NCBI RefSeq assembly: GCF_009184635.1
Contig: NZ_WELI01000006.1
Span: forward strand, 434,001-498,000
DNA from: Rudanella paleaurantiibacter
Lineage (GTDB): Bacteria; Bacteroidota; Bacteroidia; Cytophagales; Spirosomataceae
Direction: 5' to 3'
Length of the DNA: 64,000 nucleotides
The translations under genes were made by a program, and so were the position numbers. The notes beneath the pieces are model-generated. The model did no database searches. It was not told the DNA's origin and worked only from the letters and a program-made list of their open reading frames with translations. Shown here piece after piece: positions 52,787-63,170 of this stretch. How positions within the stretch are numbered: position 1 is the first letter of the stretch; each line of letters starts with the position of its first letter.

Positions 52787-54340
52787 TTAGTAACCGAAGT
52801 TCTGCTTCAGGTTCGGGTTTGTATCGATAGCCTGCTGCGGAATTGGGTACACCACGCGGTGCGGGGGCGTTGGAGTCGGCTTCTGATCGAACGGATTCAG
52901 GAAAGTACCGAACCGAACCATGTCGTTCCGGCGCCAGCCTTCCCAGTACAGTTCGCGGCCACGCTCGGCCAACAGAGCGGCTTCGTTCACGCTGGTCAGG
53001 TTTGAAGCGCCCCGGGCGGTCCGAACCTGGTTAACCAGGCTAGCTACCGTAGCACCACCCGTAGCCGTGCCACCGCGCAGGATAGCCTCAGCTTTCATCA
53101 GGAGTACGTCGGCGTAGCGGAACATAACGTAGTCGTTACCGCTGTTATCGATGTCGGTTGGATCTGGGAAGTATTTAACAACCCGGATACCCATCCGCTC
53201 GTTAGCATACAGCAGGTTTACATCAGGCGTAAACGTCAGCGGAGCACCACCGCGGTCGGTCAGCGGACGGCCCGCGCCGTTGGTTTGTTGACCAGCCAGG
53301 AAACCAGCCCGGAGACCAATAACATCGGTCATGCCAGGAATCGTAGCCCCCCGACGTTGGTCATTAGCTTCGAAGCTGTTGTAGAAATCAGCCAGCGTTG
53401 TAAAGCCGTTCCAGCCCGATGGCGTCTGGTTGTAGTGCAGCGTCATGTAGAACCGGTTCCGGGCGTTGGCCGGAGCGGCTCCTTTGTCGTTCCGCAGGGC
53501 AAATACCAGCTCCCGTGAGAGCGTTGAGTTGTCCCAGTGGAAGTTGTCGAAATACTGGCCTGATGGCTCCAGAGCAAACGTGCCTGAGTTGATGATTGCA
53601 TCACAGTTAGCAATCACCGCGTTCATGTCGCCCTGAGCGAACGTGAAAGGACCCTGTGGCTGCTGTGGGTTCTGTACGAACACAGCTTTGTTCAGCATCA
53701 CTTTAGCCATCAGGAACTGACCGGCGGCCCGTGTCGCTGTAGTCTGCGATGCGTTGGCCGTTGTGGGCAGGCCTGGAATGGCCGCTGTCAGGTCGTCAAT
53801 GATAAACTGCGTGGCTTCAGCCCGCGAGAGTACCCGTGGGTTGGTGTCGAAGCTGGCGTTGGCTTCACGGAAAGGTACCTGACCGTAGAGGTCAACAATG
53901 TGGTACATGAAGAACGCCCGCAGAAAACGACCCTGCGCCAATACCGAGGGGTTGCTTTGAGCCGCAGCAATCAGTTCCGTTGCCCGGAAAACACCCGTGT
54001 TCAGCTGGTTCCAGGTAGCTACAATTTGGTTGTGCGTAGCGTCCCAGGTGTGCTGGTGCAAACGGCGCCAGGTACCAAAGTCGTCCCAGTCAGTACCACG
54101 GGTTGGCCCCATCATCTCATCGGATGAGTGCTCGCCCATGGCGTAGGTGTTCGCTTGGTCCGTAAGGCCGTTCAACTGACCGTAAACACCACTGAGCAGA
54201 CTGGTCAAATCGACCTGAGCGCCCGGACGTTGGGTAACGTCGACTGGCTGACCAATTACTTTATCTTCCAGGTCCGTACAGCCTACAGCGGTAAACGCCA
54301 GAGTAGCTGCAATGACAAGAGTCAAATTGGAGGTTTTCAT
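52787..54340 (-). CDS. RagB/SusD-family outer-membrane lipoprotein
   Basis: A 517-residue SusD-like protein. ATG 54340 gives the lipoprotein signal TLVIAATLAFTAVGC (Cys21). Conserved features are TDLEDK at the mature N-terminus, AQGRFLRAFFMYHIVDLYG and VPFREANASFDTNPRV in the TPR-like core, then NDYVMFRYADVLLMKAEAIL, and ARGASNLTSVNEAALLAERG with GRELYWEGWRRNDMVRFGTF near the end. It forms the surface lid of the adjacent SusC channel and binds its ligand. The fold is all-helical. The substrate is not predictable. Confidence 0.93.
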   Translation of the reverse strand: MKTSNLTLVIAATLAFTAVGCTDLEDKVIGQPVDVTQRPGAQVDLTSLLSGVYGQLNGLTDQANTYAMGEHSSDEMMGPTRGTDWDDFGTWRRLHQHTWDATHNQIVATWNQLNTGVFRATELIAAAQSNPSVLAQGRFLRAFFMYHIVDLYGQVPFREANASFDTNPRVLSRAEATQFIIDDLTAAIPGLPTTANASQTTATRAAGQFLMAKVMLNKAVFVQNPQQPQGPFTFAQGDMNAVIANCDAIINSGTFALEPSGQYFDNFHWDNSTLSRELVFALRNDKGAAPANARNRFYMTLHYNQTPSGWNGFTTLADFYNSFEANDQRRGATIPGMTDVIGLRAGFLAGQQTNGAGRPLTDRGGAPLTFTPDVNLLYANERMGIRVVKYFPDPTDIDNSGNDYVMFRYADVLLMKAEAILRGGTATGGATVASLVNQVRTARGASNLTSVNEAALLAERGRELYWEGWRRNDMVRFGTFLNPFDQKPTPTPPHRVVYPIPQQAIDTNPNLKQNFGY

Positions 54341-54466
54341 TTTTTGTTTTCGTATTTGAACAAAAAAGTTAACAGTTCCTTGCACAAGCAAGAATTGTGT
54401 GTTGAACTAAATTGTTATACTTTTTCTTGAAATCTGTCTGGAGACAAATTCTGATGAACAAACAGA

Positions 54467-57400
54467 TTAGAAGCCTACGCTAACACCAAAGGTGAACGTG
54501 CGGGCCGTTGGGAATGCACCGTAGTCAATACCCAGTGAAGGAATACCGTCAATTGACTTGCTGACGTTCACCTCTGGGTCGATACCCGAGTAGTTCGTGA
54601 ACAGCAACAGGTTCTGACCCGTTACCGAGAAGCGGATGCTCTTGGCAAACGTGGCAGACTTCAGTGGGAGGCTGTAACCTACCGTCAGGTTCGACAGACG
54701 AACGAAATCGCTCTTCTCCAGGAAGCGGGTAGAAACCAGCGGTGGGTTCAGGGCGTTTTCGGCGCTATTGGCCTCTTCGCGGGTTACGTTACGGCCGTTA
54801 CGCAGGTTACCCTTCGTAAATACAGCGTTGGCGGTGTTGTTGTAAATGTAGCCACCGGTTACCCCGTTGAGGAAGATGCTGGCGCTCCAGTTGCCATACG
54901 TGAAGTTGTTCGTCAAACCGAAGTTGAACGTCGGAATGGCGCTTCCCTGATAAACCAGTTGCAGCGAGGGGTCGGTGTACTGACCAAAACCGTTGTTATC
55001 ATAGCCAGAGAACGTCGGCATGAAGAACGAGAACAGCGGGAGGTCGTTTACAATCCGCTGAGCAAAAGCACCTGTCAGACCCTGACCGTTGATTTCACCC
55101 GTGTTGTACAGACCTGAGAAGTTCGATACGCGGTTCCGCAGGAACGTAGCGTTGGCCGACACATCCCAGCGCAGTTTGCTTTGTGGCAAGATGTCATAGT
55201 TAACCGCTACTTCCAAACCGCTGTTGATTACGTTGGCAGGCAGGTTGATCCAGCGGGCACGAGCCGGTGCTGGTGCAGCGTACAGGGCTTCAAACAGGAG
55301 GTCTTTGGTATTCCGGTTGAAGTAGTCAACCGTAGCCGTCAACCGACCATCGAAGAAACCAAGGTCAACACCCGCACCATACTGCATGGTTTGCTCCCAG
55401 CGCAGGTTGTCGTTTGGCGTAATATCGCGGGCAACCCCTGAACCACTGTTCACAAACGAGAAGCGGTTACGAGTCAGCGTAGAGGGGAATTCCTGGTTAC
55501 CAGTGATACCCCAGTTACCCCGAACCTTGATGTCTACACCCAGATTCTTGGCAAACTCTTCCTGCGAAACTTTCCAGGCGGCTGCAAATGCAGGGAACGT
55601 ACCGTATTTGTTGTTAACCCCGAACTTCGACGAACCGTCGACCCGAACCGTAGCTGTGAGGAGGTACTTGTCCTGGATGTTGTAGTTCACCCGACCGAAG
55701 TACGACTGAAGCTCGCTCTGATCCCGGTCTGAACCACCTTCGTACGCTTTGTTCGTACCCAAGTTGTTGGCACCACCCAGGTTGTTGGTGTAGGGGAACA
55801 GCAGGTCGGCCTCAGGAATGAAGCGGCTGGCGGCTACGAAGCTACCCAGGTTCTCAAACTTCTGGTACGAGAAACCGGCAACGGCGTCTATGGTACCAAC
55901 ACCCAGTTTCTTGTTGTACGACAGCGTATGCTCGATCAGACGTGACTGACGAGTCCGGTTCTGAATGAATGCCGATCCGGCGTTGTCAGTAATGTCGAAA
56001 CCAGGAATGTTACGGAGGATGTTACCCCGACGTTCGGCCCGGGCGTTGTCCAGACCAAAGTTCATTTTGTACGACAACCCGTCGGTGATCTTCCAGGTAG
56101 CACCCAGGCTGGCGAGCGTACGAACCGTTTTTTGCTGATCGTCGATCATCTCCAGCAGAGATACCGGGTTACGGAACGTGTTACCGTTCGGGCGGCCTGC
56201 GCTGTTGTAGCCATCCGGGTTGAAGAAACGGCCCTGCGCATCGCGGATCGGATACGTTGGGTTAGCCTGGATAGCCGCCGTGATCAGGTTACCCTGGAAA
56301 CCGGCGTTGTCACCGTTAGGCACCAGAACGTCAGTCAGACCCGACGTAGTCATCGACAGGTCCAGAACTACCTTATCATTGAACAGCTCGTGTGAAGCAT
56401 TGATCCGGCCGGTCAAACGACGCAGCGCGGCCTTCTTGATAACACCTTGCTGATCTGAGTAACCCAGCGACATCTGGTAGCGCGTGTTGTCGTTACCACC
56501 ACCGTAGCTGATGTTGTAGTTTTGCGATACACCTGTGCGCAGAATGGCGTCCTGCCAATCGGTGCTGGCACCACCGTTTACGGATGGGGTAGTTGGGTCG
56601 CCACCAGCCCGGCGAACAGCGTCAGGATACTCACTGGCGTTGAGCAGGTCATACTTGCGCAGCACGCTTGAGATGCTCGTGTTAGCTGATATGTTCAGGG
56701 TCTGAGCACCTGCCTTACCTTTGCGAGTCGTAATCAAAACAACCCCGTTGGCACCCCGTGCACCGTAAATAGCGGCAGCCGACGCATCTTTCAGAACAGA
56801 GATGTTCTCAATATCGTCGGGGTTCAGGAAGTTCAGCGGGTTACGCGCAGGCTGACGGCCGGTACCGAAGTTCCGGTCACCGTTCGATACATCGCCACCG
56901 TCGAGGGGCACGCCATCAACAACAAACAGAGGGTTGTTGTTAGAACGCAGCGAAGCTGTACCACGAATACGGATGTTGATACCCGCACCTGGCTCACCGC
57001 TGGCAGGCGTAATCTGGATACCAGCCGCCCGGCCCTGGAGAAGCTGCTCAGGCGATGCAATTACCCCTTTGTTGAAATCTTTCGAGCCGAGTGCAACTAC
57101 TGAACCCGTTGCATCTTTTACTTTTTGCGTACCGTAACCAATTACGACAACTTCGCTCAGCGTTTTGTTGTCTTCGGCGAGTTGTACGTCAACGGTAGTG
57201 CGGTTACCAACAGCTACTTCCTGCGACGTGTAACCAATCGAGCTAAAAATCAGGGTAGCGTTGCCACCTACATTGTTCAGGCGGTAGTTACCATCGGCAT
57301 CGGTCGTGGTTCCCCGCGACTCACCTTTAACCTGCACCGTTACGCCGGGAATCCCCACGCTGCTGGCGGTTACCTTACCCGAAACGGTTTGGCCCTGAGC

Positions 57401-57550
57401 CCAGGCTGACTGTACGGTTACCAGAACCATTAGCGTCAGCATGGCTATAAAACTAAGCCATGTGGTGCGTCCAGACGACTGGAGTTGGCGGTTGCCAACC
57501 TGACCTACGTTGCCAACAAACTGGCTTCTTGTGTAGGATTTGTCCATCAT
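54467..57550 (-). CDS. SusC/RagA-family TonB-linked outer-membrane transporter
   Basis: A 1027-residue transporter from ATG 57550 (MMDKSYTRSQF). The signal-like segment is TWLSFIAMLTLMVLVTVQSA with cleavage near AQG. A carboxypeptidase-regulatory-like domain follows (TVSGKVTASSVGIPGVTVQV), then the linker LSEVVVIGYGTQKVKDATGS and the plug with IENISVLKDASAAAIYGARG and ANGVVLITTRKGKAG. The barrel runs to the C-terminus, ending in aromatic FTFGVSVGF. It imports large oligomers or peptides with TonB energy. It heads the operon with SusD and the three CRTAC1-like lipoproteins. Confidence 0.94.
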   Translation of the reverse strand: MMDKSYTRSQFVGNVGQVGNRQLQSSGRTTWLSFIAMLTLMVLVTVQSAWAQGQTVSGKVTASSVGIPGVTVQVKGESRGTTTDADGNYRLNNVGGNATLIFSSIGYTSQEVAVGNRTTVDVQLAEDNKTLSEVVVIGYGTQKVKDATGSVVALGSKDFNKGVIASPEQLLQGRAAGIQITPASGEPGAGINIRIRGTASLRSNNNPLFVVDGVPLDGGDVSNGDRNFGTGRQPARNPLNFLNPDDIENISVLKDASAAAIYGARGANGVVLITTRKGKAGAQTLNISANTSISSVLRKYDLLNASEYPDAVRRAGGDPTTPSVNGGASTDWQDAILRTGVSQNYNISYGGGNDNTRYQMSLGYSDQQGVIKKAALRRLTGRINASHELFNDKVVLDLSMTTSGLTDVLVPNGDNAGFQGNLITAAIQANPTYPIRDAQGRFFNPDGYNSAGRPNGNTFRNPVSLLEMIDDQQKTVRTLASLGATWKITDGLSYKMNFGLDNARAERRGNILRNIPGFDITDNAGSAFIQNRTRQSRLIEHTLSYNKKLGVGTIDAVAGFSYQKFENLGSFVAASRFIPEADLLFPYTNNLGGANNLGTNKAYEGGSDRDQSELQSYFGRVNYNIQDKYLLTATVRVDGSSKFGVNNKYGTFPAFAAAWKVSQEEFAKNLGVDIKVRGNWGITGNQEFPSTLTRNRFSFVNSGSGVARDITPNDNLRWEQTMQYGAGVDLGFFDGRLTATVDYFNRNTKDLLFEALYAAPAPARARWINLPANVINSGLEVAVNYDILPQSKLRWDVSANATFLRNRVSNFSGLYNTGEINGQGLTGAFAQRIVNDLPLFSFFMPTFSGYDNNGFGQYTDPSLQLVYQGSAIPTFNFGLTNNFTYGNWSASIFLNGVTGGYIYNNTANAVFTKGNLRNGRNVTREEANSAENALNPPLVSTRFLEKSDFVRLSNLTVGYSLPLKSATFAKSIRFSVTGQNLLLFTNYSGIDPEVNVSKSIDGIPSLGIDYGAFPTARTFTFGVSVGF

Positions 57551-58046
57551 AGGTTTTTGAAAAAGTTTGAAAAATAGTTGGGCGTTTTGTGGCTTGCGAA
57601 GGAAATAATTAACCACTCACGGTAAAGCAGACAAGTAAATGCCATAATTACCATCCTTTACAAGAGTAGCACATGGCTAACTGATCTTGAGGTAACTTAG
57701 CATCTTTGCCTGATGGAGTAGAACATTACCGGCAAACCATTAAGCAAATTACAATCTGTGATTCTTAAAATACAAATAGCTGTTTGCTAAAATGCAGTAA
57801 GAGTAGGTTAAAATGGTATTAGTTTGTCAAATAGGCGTGACAAGCTTTTTTGTATTATACTTATATTAATTCGATTAATTTGTAGTCATTCACAGTTACT
57901 TAGCCTTACGAATTTATGGGATCAATATAACTATTCATAGTATTGATAGGTCTGAATTCGGGAGCTTCCATATCTAAAAAAATGTTAATTTTGGGGTGCA
58001 ATTTTTACGAAAAAGAGGTTCCTTTTCGTATTACATTCCTACTCCA
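57551..58046. promoter_or_regulatory. AT-rich divergent region between susC-like and dehydrogenase genes
   Basis: No gene is visible in these 496 bases. The stretch 57840-57990 is much richer in A+T than its surroundings. TAATTTTG at 57986-57993 fits the Bacteroidota -7 element TAnnTTTG and points right, 54 bases before the dehydrogenase ATG; I found no convincing -33 partner. I found no clear promoter for the SusC operon by eye. No riboswitch or tRNA fold was recognised. Confidence 0.4.
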
Positions 58047-61034
58047 ATGGCTTATATGCGACCGCAGCTCGACGGCGAGTTTTTCGACGATGATACCATT
58101 CGTATAGTATACGCAACTGATGCTTCAGCCTACCGGGAAAAGCCAGCGGCCGTGGCGATGCCTAAAACCATTGCCGATTTGCACCGGCTCATCGAATACG
58201 CCCGCTCCAACAAGCTGTCGCTCATTCCGCGCACGGCTGGTACATCGCTGGCGGGGCAGGTAGTGGGTAATGGTGTTGTGGTTGATGTCTCGAAGCATTT
58301 TAACCAGATTCTGGAGGTTAACCCAGCCGAGCGCTGGGTACGGGTGCAGCCGGGTGTGGTTCGCGATGAGCTGAATCTGTTTCTGAAACCATACGGCTTG
58401 TTTTACGGTCCCGAGACCTCAACCGCTAACCGGGCCATGATTGGCGGAATGGTAGGTAATAATTCCTGTGGCTCCAATTCGGTGGTATATGGGTCAGCAC
58501 GGGAACATTTGTTATCGGTGAAGGCTATTCTGGCCGACGGTTCAGAGGTTGAGTTTTCGGCCACCGAGCCTGCTCAGTTTACCGAATGTGTACAGCAGGC
58601 AGCACAGAAAAATGGGTCGGCCTCGCTGTTAGACAAGATCTACCTGCAAACGAACACCATGTTGTCGGACTCGGTCAATCAGGCCGAAATTCGCCGGAAC
58701 TTCCCCAAACGTAGCATCGAACGGCGTAACACCGGCTATGCCCTGGATATGCTGCTCGATTGCGCTCCGTTTACCCCAGATGGCGAGTCGTTTAACTTTT
58801 GCAAACTCATTGCTGGTTCGGAAGGAACGCTCTGTTTCCTGACCGAAATCAAACTGAATCTGGTGCCGCTGCCACCTAAAGAGTCGGGTTTGGTAGCCGT
58901 GCACTGCCAGTCGATTGATGAAGCCCTGCGCGCTACGCTCGTTGCTTTGAAATACCGGCCGTATGCCGTAGAGGTTATCGATGATATTATTCTGGAGCGG
59001 GCCAACACGAATGCCGAGCAGCGCAACAACAGTTTTTTTGTGCAGCGTCGGCCGGTAACCGTCCCCGCCGAGAACGAAGCAACACCCGGTAGCAGCGAAG
59101 AGGGGGCTTTCCCGATTATTCTGGTTGTTGATTTATCGCGCGACACCCGCGAGGAGGTGTCGCAACTGGCCGCGCAGATGGAGGCCGAGATGCGGGCCGC
59201 CGGTATGGGCTACCATTTCCCGCTTCTGTTTGGGGAAGACAGCAAAAAAATCTGGACACTCCGTAAGGCCGGGCTGGGCTTGCTGGGCAACCTGCCGGGC
59301 GACGAAAAGGCTGTTGCCGTAATTGAAGATACGGCCGTGGATGTACACGATCAGCCCGACTACATCCGTGACTTCAACGAGATTCTGAAAAAGCACGGCA
59401 TGACCTCGGTGCATTATGCCCACGCTGGGTCGGGTGAGCTGCACCTGCGCCCGATCATCAATCTGAAAACGGCCGAAGGGCACCGGCAGTTTCGGATGAT
59501 TGCCGAGGAAATTGCCGCCCTGGTGAAAAAATATGATGGCTCTCTTTCGGGAGAGCATGGCGATGGCCGCCTGCGGGGTGAGTTTATCCCGAAAATGGTA
59601 GGGCCGCACAATTACGAGTTGATGCGGCAACTAAAGCATACCTGGGACCCTGAAGGTATTTTCAATCCCGGCAAAATTGTAGAAACGCCCCCAATGGACA
59701 CGTTTCTGCGGTATGAAGCTGGTCAGCAGACGCCAGCTTTCCAGACCTATTTCCGGTATAAGGATCAGGACGTACTGCAACATGCCGAACAGTGCAATGG
59801 GTCGGGTGATTGCCGCAAAACGCACCTTTCGGGTGGAACCATGTGCCCCAGCTACATGGCTACCCGCAACGAGAAAGATACCACCCGCGCCCGGGCCAAC
59901 ATGCTGCGCGAAATGTTGACCCGCTCGCCCAAAGAAAACCGGTTCGATCACCACGAAATCAAAGAAGTGTACGACCTCTGTCTGTCGTGCAAAGGGTGCA
60001 AGTCCGAGTGCCCGTCGAACGTCGATGTGGCCAAGTTGAAAGCCGAGTTTCTGCAACATTATTACGATGCCAACGGCGTACCGGTGCGGTCGCGGCTGGT
60101 GGCCAATTTTACCCGGTTGGCTGGGCTGGCAAGTTACGTACCCTGGGCCTGGAATGGTGTATTGGGGACACCGGCGCTCCGGCGGATCGCCAACGGGCTT
60201 GTTGGGTTTCACCCCGACCGGTCGATGCCCCTGCTGAGTAAACAAACGTTGCGCAAATGGTTCGGAAGTTCGTCGCGGCAAGTGCAGCGCGGGCCATCGA
60301 ATGGCCGCAAGCTCTACTTTTTCTGCGACGAGTTTACGAACTATAATGATGTTCAGATTGGGCAGAAGGCTATTCAGTTGCTCGAACGGCTGGGCTATGA
60401 GGTGATAATGCCTTCGCATGGCGAAAGCGGCCGGGCGGCTTTATCGAAAGGCTTGTTGAAAATGGCCCGCACTATGGCCGAAACCAACGTACGGGCCTTG
60501 GCCGGGCTGGTGAACGACGAAACTCCGCTGGTGGGTATCGAACCCTCGGCGATTCTGACCTTCCGCGACGAATACCCCGATCTGGTACGTGAGGAGTTGG
60601 TAGCCGATGCCCGCCGATTGGCTAAGCAGGCGTTGACATTTGAGGAGTTTATGGCTCGCGAAATCGACGCCAAACGAATCCGGGCGGAGCAGTTTACGAC
60701 CGAAACCCGCCTGATTAAGCTGCATGGGCATTGCCAGCAAAAAGCGGTGTCGTCGCTGGTGCCGAGCAAAAAAATGCTGTCGTTGCCTCAGAATTATTCG
60801 GTACAGCTGATTCCGTCGGGTTGTTGTGGTATGGCCGGCTCGTTTGGGTACGAAAAAGAGCATTACGACATTTCGATGCAAATTGGTGAACTAGTGCTGT
60901 TACCGACTGTTCGGCAGCAACCGGCCGATGTACTCATTGCTGCGGCTGGTACGTCGTGTCGGCATCAGATTCATGATGGTACCGGCCGCACAGCCCAACA
61001 CCCGGCCGAAATTCTGTACGAAGCCCTGCGATAG
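58047..61034 (+). CDS. FAD-linked oxidase fused to Fe-S/CCG dehydrogenase
   Basis: A 995-residue fusion enzyme starting at ATG 58047; an in-frame GTG at 57996 overlaps a -7-like element. The N-terminal half is a GlcD-type FAD domain: PRTAGTSLAGQVVGNGVVVD, YGPETSTANRAMIGGMVGNN, and SGEHGDGRLRGEFIPKM near residue 515. The C-terminal half holds Fe-S sites (Cys583, Cys589, Cys600 in MCPSY; then CLSCKGCKSECPSN) and a CCG-type domain (HGHCQQKAVSS, PSGCCGMAGSFGYEKEHYD). Such proteins oxidise 2-hydroxy acids such as D-lactate or glycolate and pass electrons to the quinone pool. The substrate is not resolved. Confidence 0.92.
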   Translation: MAYMRPQLDGEFFDDDTIRIVYATDASAYREKPAAVAMPKTIADLHRLIEYARSNKLSLIPRTAGTSLAGQVVGNGVVVDVSKHFNQILEVNPAERWVRVQPGVVRDELNLFLKPYGLFYGPETSTANRAMIGGMVGNNSCGSNSVVYGSAREHLLSVKAILADGSEVEFSATEPAQFTECVQQAAQKNGSASLLDKIYLQTNTMLSDSVNQAEIRRNFPKRSIERRNTGYALDMLLDCAPFTPDGESFNFCKLIAGSEGTLCFLTEIKLNLVPLPPKESGLVAVHCQSIDEALRATLVALKYRPYAVEVIDDIILERANTNAEQRNNSFFVQRRPVTVPAENEATPGSSEEGAFPIILVVDLSRDTREEVSQLAAQMEAEMRAAGMGYHFPLLFGEDSKKIWTLRKAGLGLLGNLPGDEKAVAVIEDTAVDVHDQPDYIRDFNEILKKHGMTSVHYAHAGSGELHLRPIINLKTAEGHRQFRMIAEEIAALVKKYDGSLSGEHGDGRLRGEFIPKMVGPHNYELMRQLKHTWDPEGIFNPGKIVETPPMDTFLRYEAGQQTPAFQTYFRYKDQDVLQHAEQCNGSGDCRKTHLSGGTMCPSYMATRNEKDTTRARANMLREMLTRSPKENRFDHHEIKEVYDLCLSCKGCKSECPSNVDVAKLKAEFLQHYYDANGVPVRSRLVANFTRLAGLASYVPWAWNGVLGTPALRRIANGLVGFHPDRSMPLLSKQTLRKWFGSSSRQVQRGPSNGRKLYFFCDEFTNYNDVQIGQKAIQLLERLGYEVIMPSHGESGRAALSKGLLKMARTMAETNVRALAGLVNDETPLVGIEPSAILTFRDEYPDLVREELVADARRLAKQALTFEEFMAREIDAKRIRAEQFTTETRLIKLHGHCQQKAVSSLVPSKKMLSLPQNYSVQLIPSGCCGMAGSFGYEKEHYDISMQIGELVLLPTVRQQPADVLIAAAGTSCRHQIHDGTGRTAQHPAEILYEALR

Positions 61035-61126
61035 ATGACGAAATCGCAGCCTGTGGTCGTTAATTAATCTATGGTTTGTGGTTTTAAAGGAATACACGTT
61101 TCTACCTACGGCCTAACAAGCAATCA

Positions 61127-63091
61127 ATGAAGAACAAACTTCTGGTGGCAGCCTGCCTTTTAGCCGGGCAAGTGCTGGCTCAGTCCACCTCATCAACAAG
61201 TACCTCGAAGTACGACCCGAAGGAGCTATTTCACCCGCTTTTTAACATGCAGCCGGGCAACGATTTCCGGTCCAGCAGTGGTGCGCCCGGCCCCCGCTAC
61301 TGGCAAAACCGCGCTGACTACAAGATAAGTGTCACCCTCGACGAAAAACAGGATTTGCTGACCGGCGAGGTAGAGATTACGTATAAGAATAACTCGCCGG
61401 AGAGTTTGCCTTTTTTATGGCTCCAACTCGATCAGAACGCCTTCAGCGATACCTCGCGGGCGGCCAAAACCACGCCCGTGACCGGTGGCCGGTTTGGTAA
61501 TCTGGATTTTAACGGCGGTATGACCATCACGTCGGTAACAATCGATCAGGGAAAAGGTAAGCCTGTATCCGTTCCGTACTCGATTACCGATACCCGCCTT
61601 CAGGTGCGTTTGGCCGAGGCCCTGAAACCCGGTGGCGACGCTGTTAAGATTCGGCTGTCGTATGCCTTCAAGATACCCGAATACGGCTCCGACCGAATGG
61701 GACAACTCAAACGCAAAGACGGTATCATCTACGAAATTGCGCAATGGTACCCGCGTATGTGTGTGTTCGACGATGTAGAAGGCTGGAACGTACTACCCTA
61801 CCTGGGAGCGGGCGAGTTTTACCTGGAATATGGCGATTTTGAATACGCTGTTACGGTGCCCTGGGATCATATTGTGGTAGGGTCGGGTGAGTTGATTAAC
61901 TCCGAAGAGGTGCTGACCAAAGATCAGATCCGCCGAATGGCTCAGGCCCGGCAGAGTGATAAAACGGTCATGTTGCGCACCAAAGAAGAGGTAACCAATC
62001 CTAATTCACGTCCGAAGCAATCGGGCCAACTGACGTGGCGGTTCCGGTGTCTCAATAGCCGCGATGTGGCCTTTGCTACCTCGCGGGCGTTTGTCTGGGA
62101 TGCCGCCCGGATCAACCTGCCCAGCGGCAAAACCGCCCTTGCTATGTCAGCTTACCCAGCCGAGAGTGCTACCAACGACTCGTGGGGCCGCTCGACCGAA
62201 TACGTGAAGGGCTGTATCGAGTTTTACTCCAAATACATTTACGAGTATAGCTATCCTGTGGCTACCAACGTAGCGGGTGTGGTAGGGGGCATGGAGTATC
62301 CCGGTATTGTGTTCTGCGACCACCGCGACAAAAAAGACGCGCTTTGGGGCGTTACCGATCACGAATTCGGGCACAACTGGTTCCCGATGATTGTAGGTAA
62401 CAACGAGCGCAAGTTTGCCTGGATGGACGAAGGTTTTAACACGTTTATCAACCTGCTGTCGACGGCCAATTTCAACAATGGCGAGTACAACCGGGAGCGG
62501 GGAACCATGCACGACATTGCTCCGGCTTTGTTTGGCCCTACTGAGCCCATTATGAGTATTCCGGACGTGCAGCAAAGCCGGAACCTGGGTATTCTGGCGT
62601 ATTACAAACCCGGTATGGGCCTGAAGTTACTGCGCGATGTGGTCCTTGGCCCCGAGCGGTTCGATTATGCCTTCAAGACGTACGTAAACCGGTGGGCCTT
62701 TAAACACCCTACGCCCTACGATTTTTTCCGGACGATGGAAGATGCCGCTGGTGAGGATTTGGGCTGGTTCTGGCGCGGGTATTTTTACGAAACCTGGAAA
62801 CTCGATCAGGCCGTGCGGGAGGTTCGTTATATCGACAATAACCCGCAGCGGGGCTCGTACATTACAATCGAGAACCTGGAAAAGATGGCCATGCCTGCCA
62901 CCATCGAGCTGACCGAAACCACGGGCAAGAAGACCCGTGTAAACCTGCCTGTTGAAATCTGGCAGCGGGGCGGCACCTGGACCTTCAAAGCACCGACAAC
63001 CGCTAACCTGCGTTCGGTGGTCATCGACCCTGATGAAAAGCTGCCCGACGTAAACCCGCGCAATAACAGCTGGAAGCCTGACGCCCAATAA
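61127..63091 (+). CDS. Exported M1-family metallopeptidase
   Basis: A 654-residue aminopeptidase-type protein with signal peptide [17 protein letters not shown]. An N-terminal beta domain (about 55-250; [20 protein letters not shown]) is followed by the catalytic domain with the substrate motif [10 protein letters not shown] and the zinc site HEFGHNWF (His412, Glu413, His416) plus Glu435 in WMDEGFNTF. It is active by sequence. It releases N-terminal amino acids from peptides outside the cytoplasm. It follows the dehydrogenase gene by 92 bases on the same strand. Confidence 0.92.
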   Translation: MKNKLLVAACLLAGQVLAQSTSSTSTSKYDPKELFHPLFNMQPGNDFRSSSGAPGPRYWQNRADYKISVTLDEKQDLLTGEVEITYKNNSPESLPFLWLQLDQNAFSDTSRAAKTTPVTGGRFGNLDFNGGMTITSVTIDQGKGKPVSVPYSITDTRLQVRLAEALKPGGDAVKIRLSYAFKIPEYGSDRMGQLKRKDGIIYEIAQWYPRMCVFDDVEGWNVLPYLGAGEFYLEYGDFEYAVTVPWDHIVVGSGELINSEEVLTKDQIRRMAQARQSDKTVMLRTKEEVTNPNSRPKQSGQLTWRFRCLNSRDVAFATSRAFVWDAARINLPSGKTALAMSAYPAESATNDSWGRSTEYVKGCIEFYSKYIYEYSYPVATNVAGVVGGMEYPGIVFCDHRDKKDALWGVTDHEFGHNWFPMIVGNNERKFAWMDEGFNTFINLLSTANFNNGEYNRERGTMHDIAPALFGPTEPIMSIPDVQQSRNLGILAYYKPGMGLKLLRDVVLGPERFDYAFKTYVNRWAFKHPTPYDFFRTMEDAAGEDLGWFWRGYFYETWKLDQAVREVRYIDNNPQRGSYITIENLEKMAMPATIELTETTGKKTRVNLPVEIWQRGGTWTFKAPTTANLRSVVIDPDEKLPDVNPRNNSWKPDAQ

Positions 63092-63170
63092 GAGGAACAA
63101 GGAAAAGGGAAAAAGGAATAAGGCAGCTAAAAACTCCCTTCTCCTTTCTCCCTTTTCCTTGTTCCTCTTA
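63089..63170. terminator. Perfect 22-bp inverted repeat spanning two stop codons
   Basis: The left arm (63089-63110) begins TAAGAGGAACAAGGAAAAGG and includes the M1 gene stop; the right arm (63149-63170) is its exact complement and includes the FabH stop. The hairpin is purine-rich on one side. Its arms supply both TAA codons, which limits how it could have been inserted or drifted. Confidence 0.8.

Noticed and set aside
57551-58046. Possible riboswitch or small RNA in the AT-rich gap
   Set aside because: I could not find a consistent fold or a known motif; only a -7-like sequence is supported.
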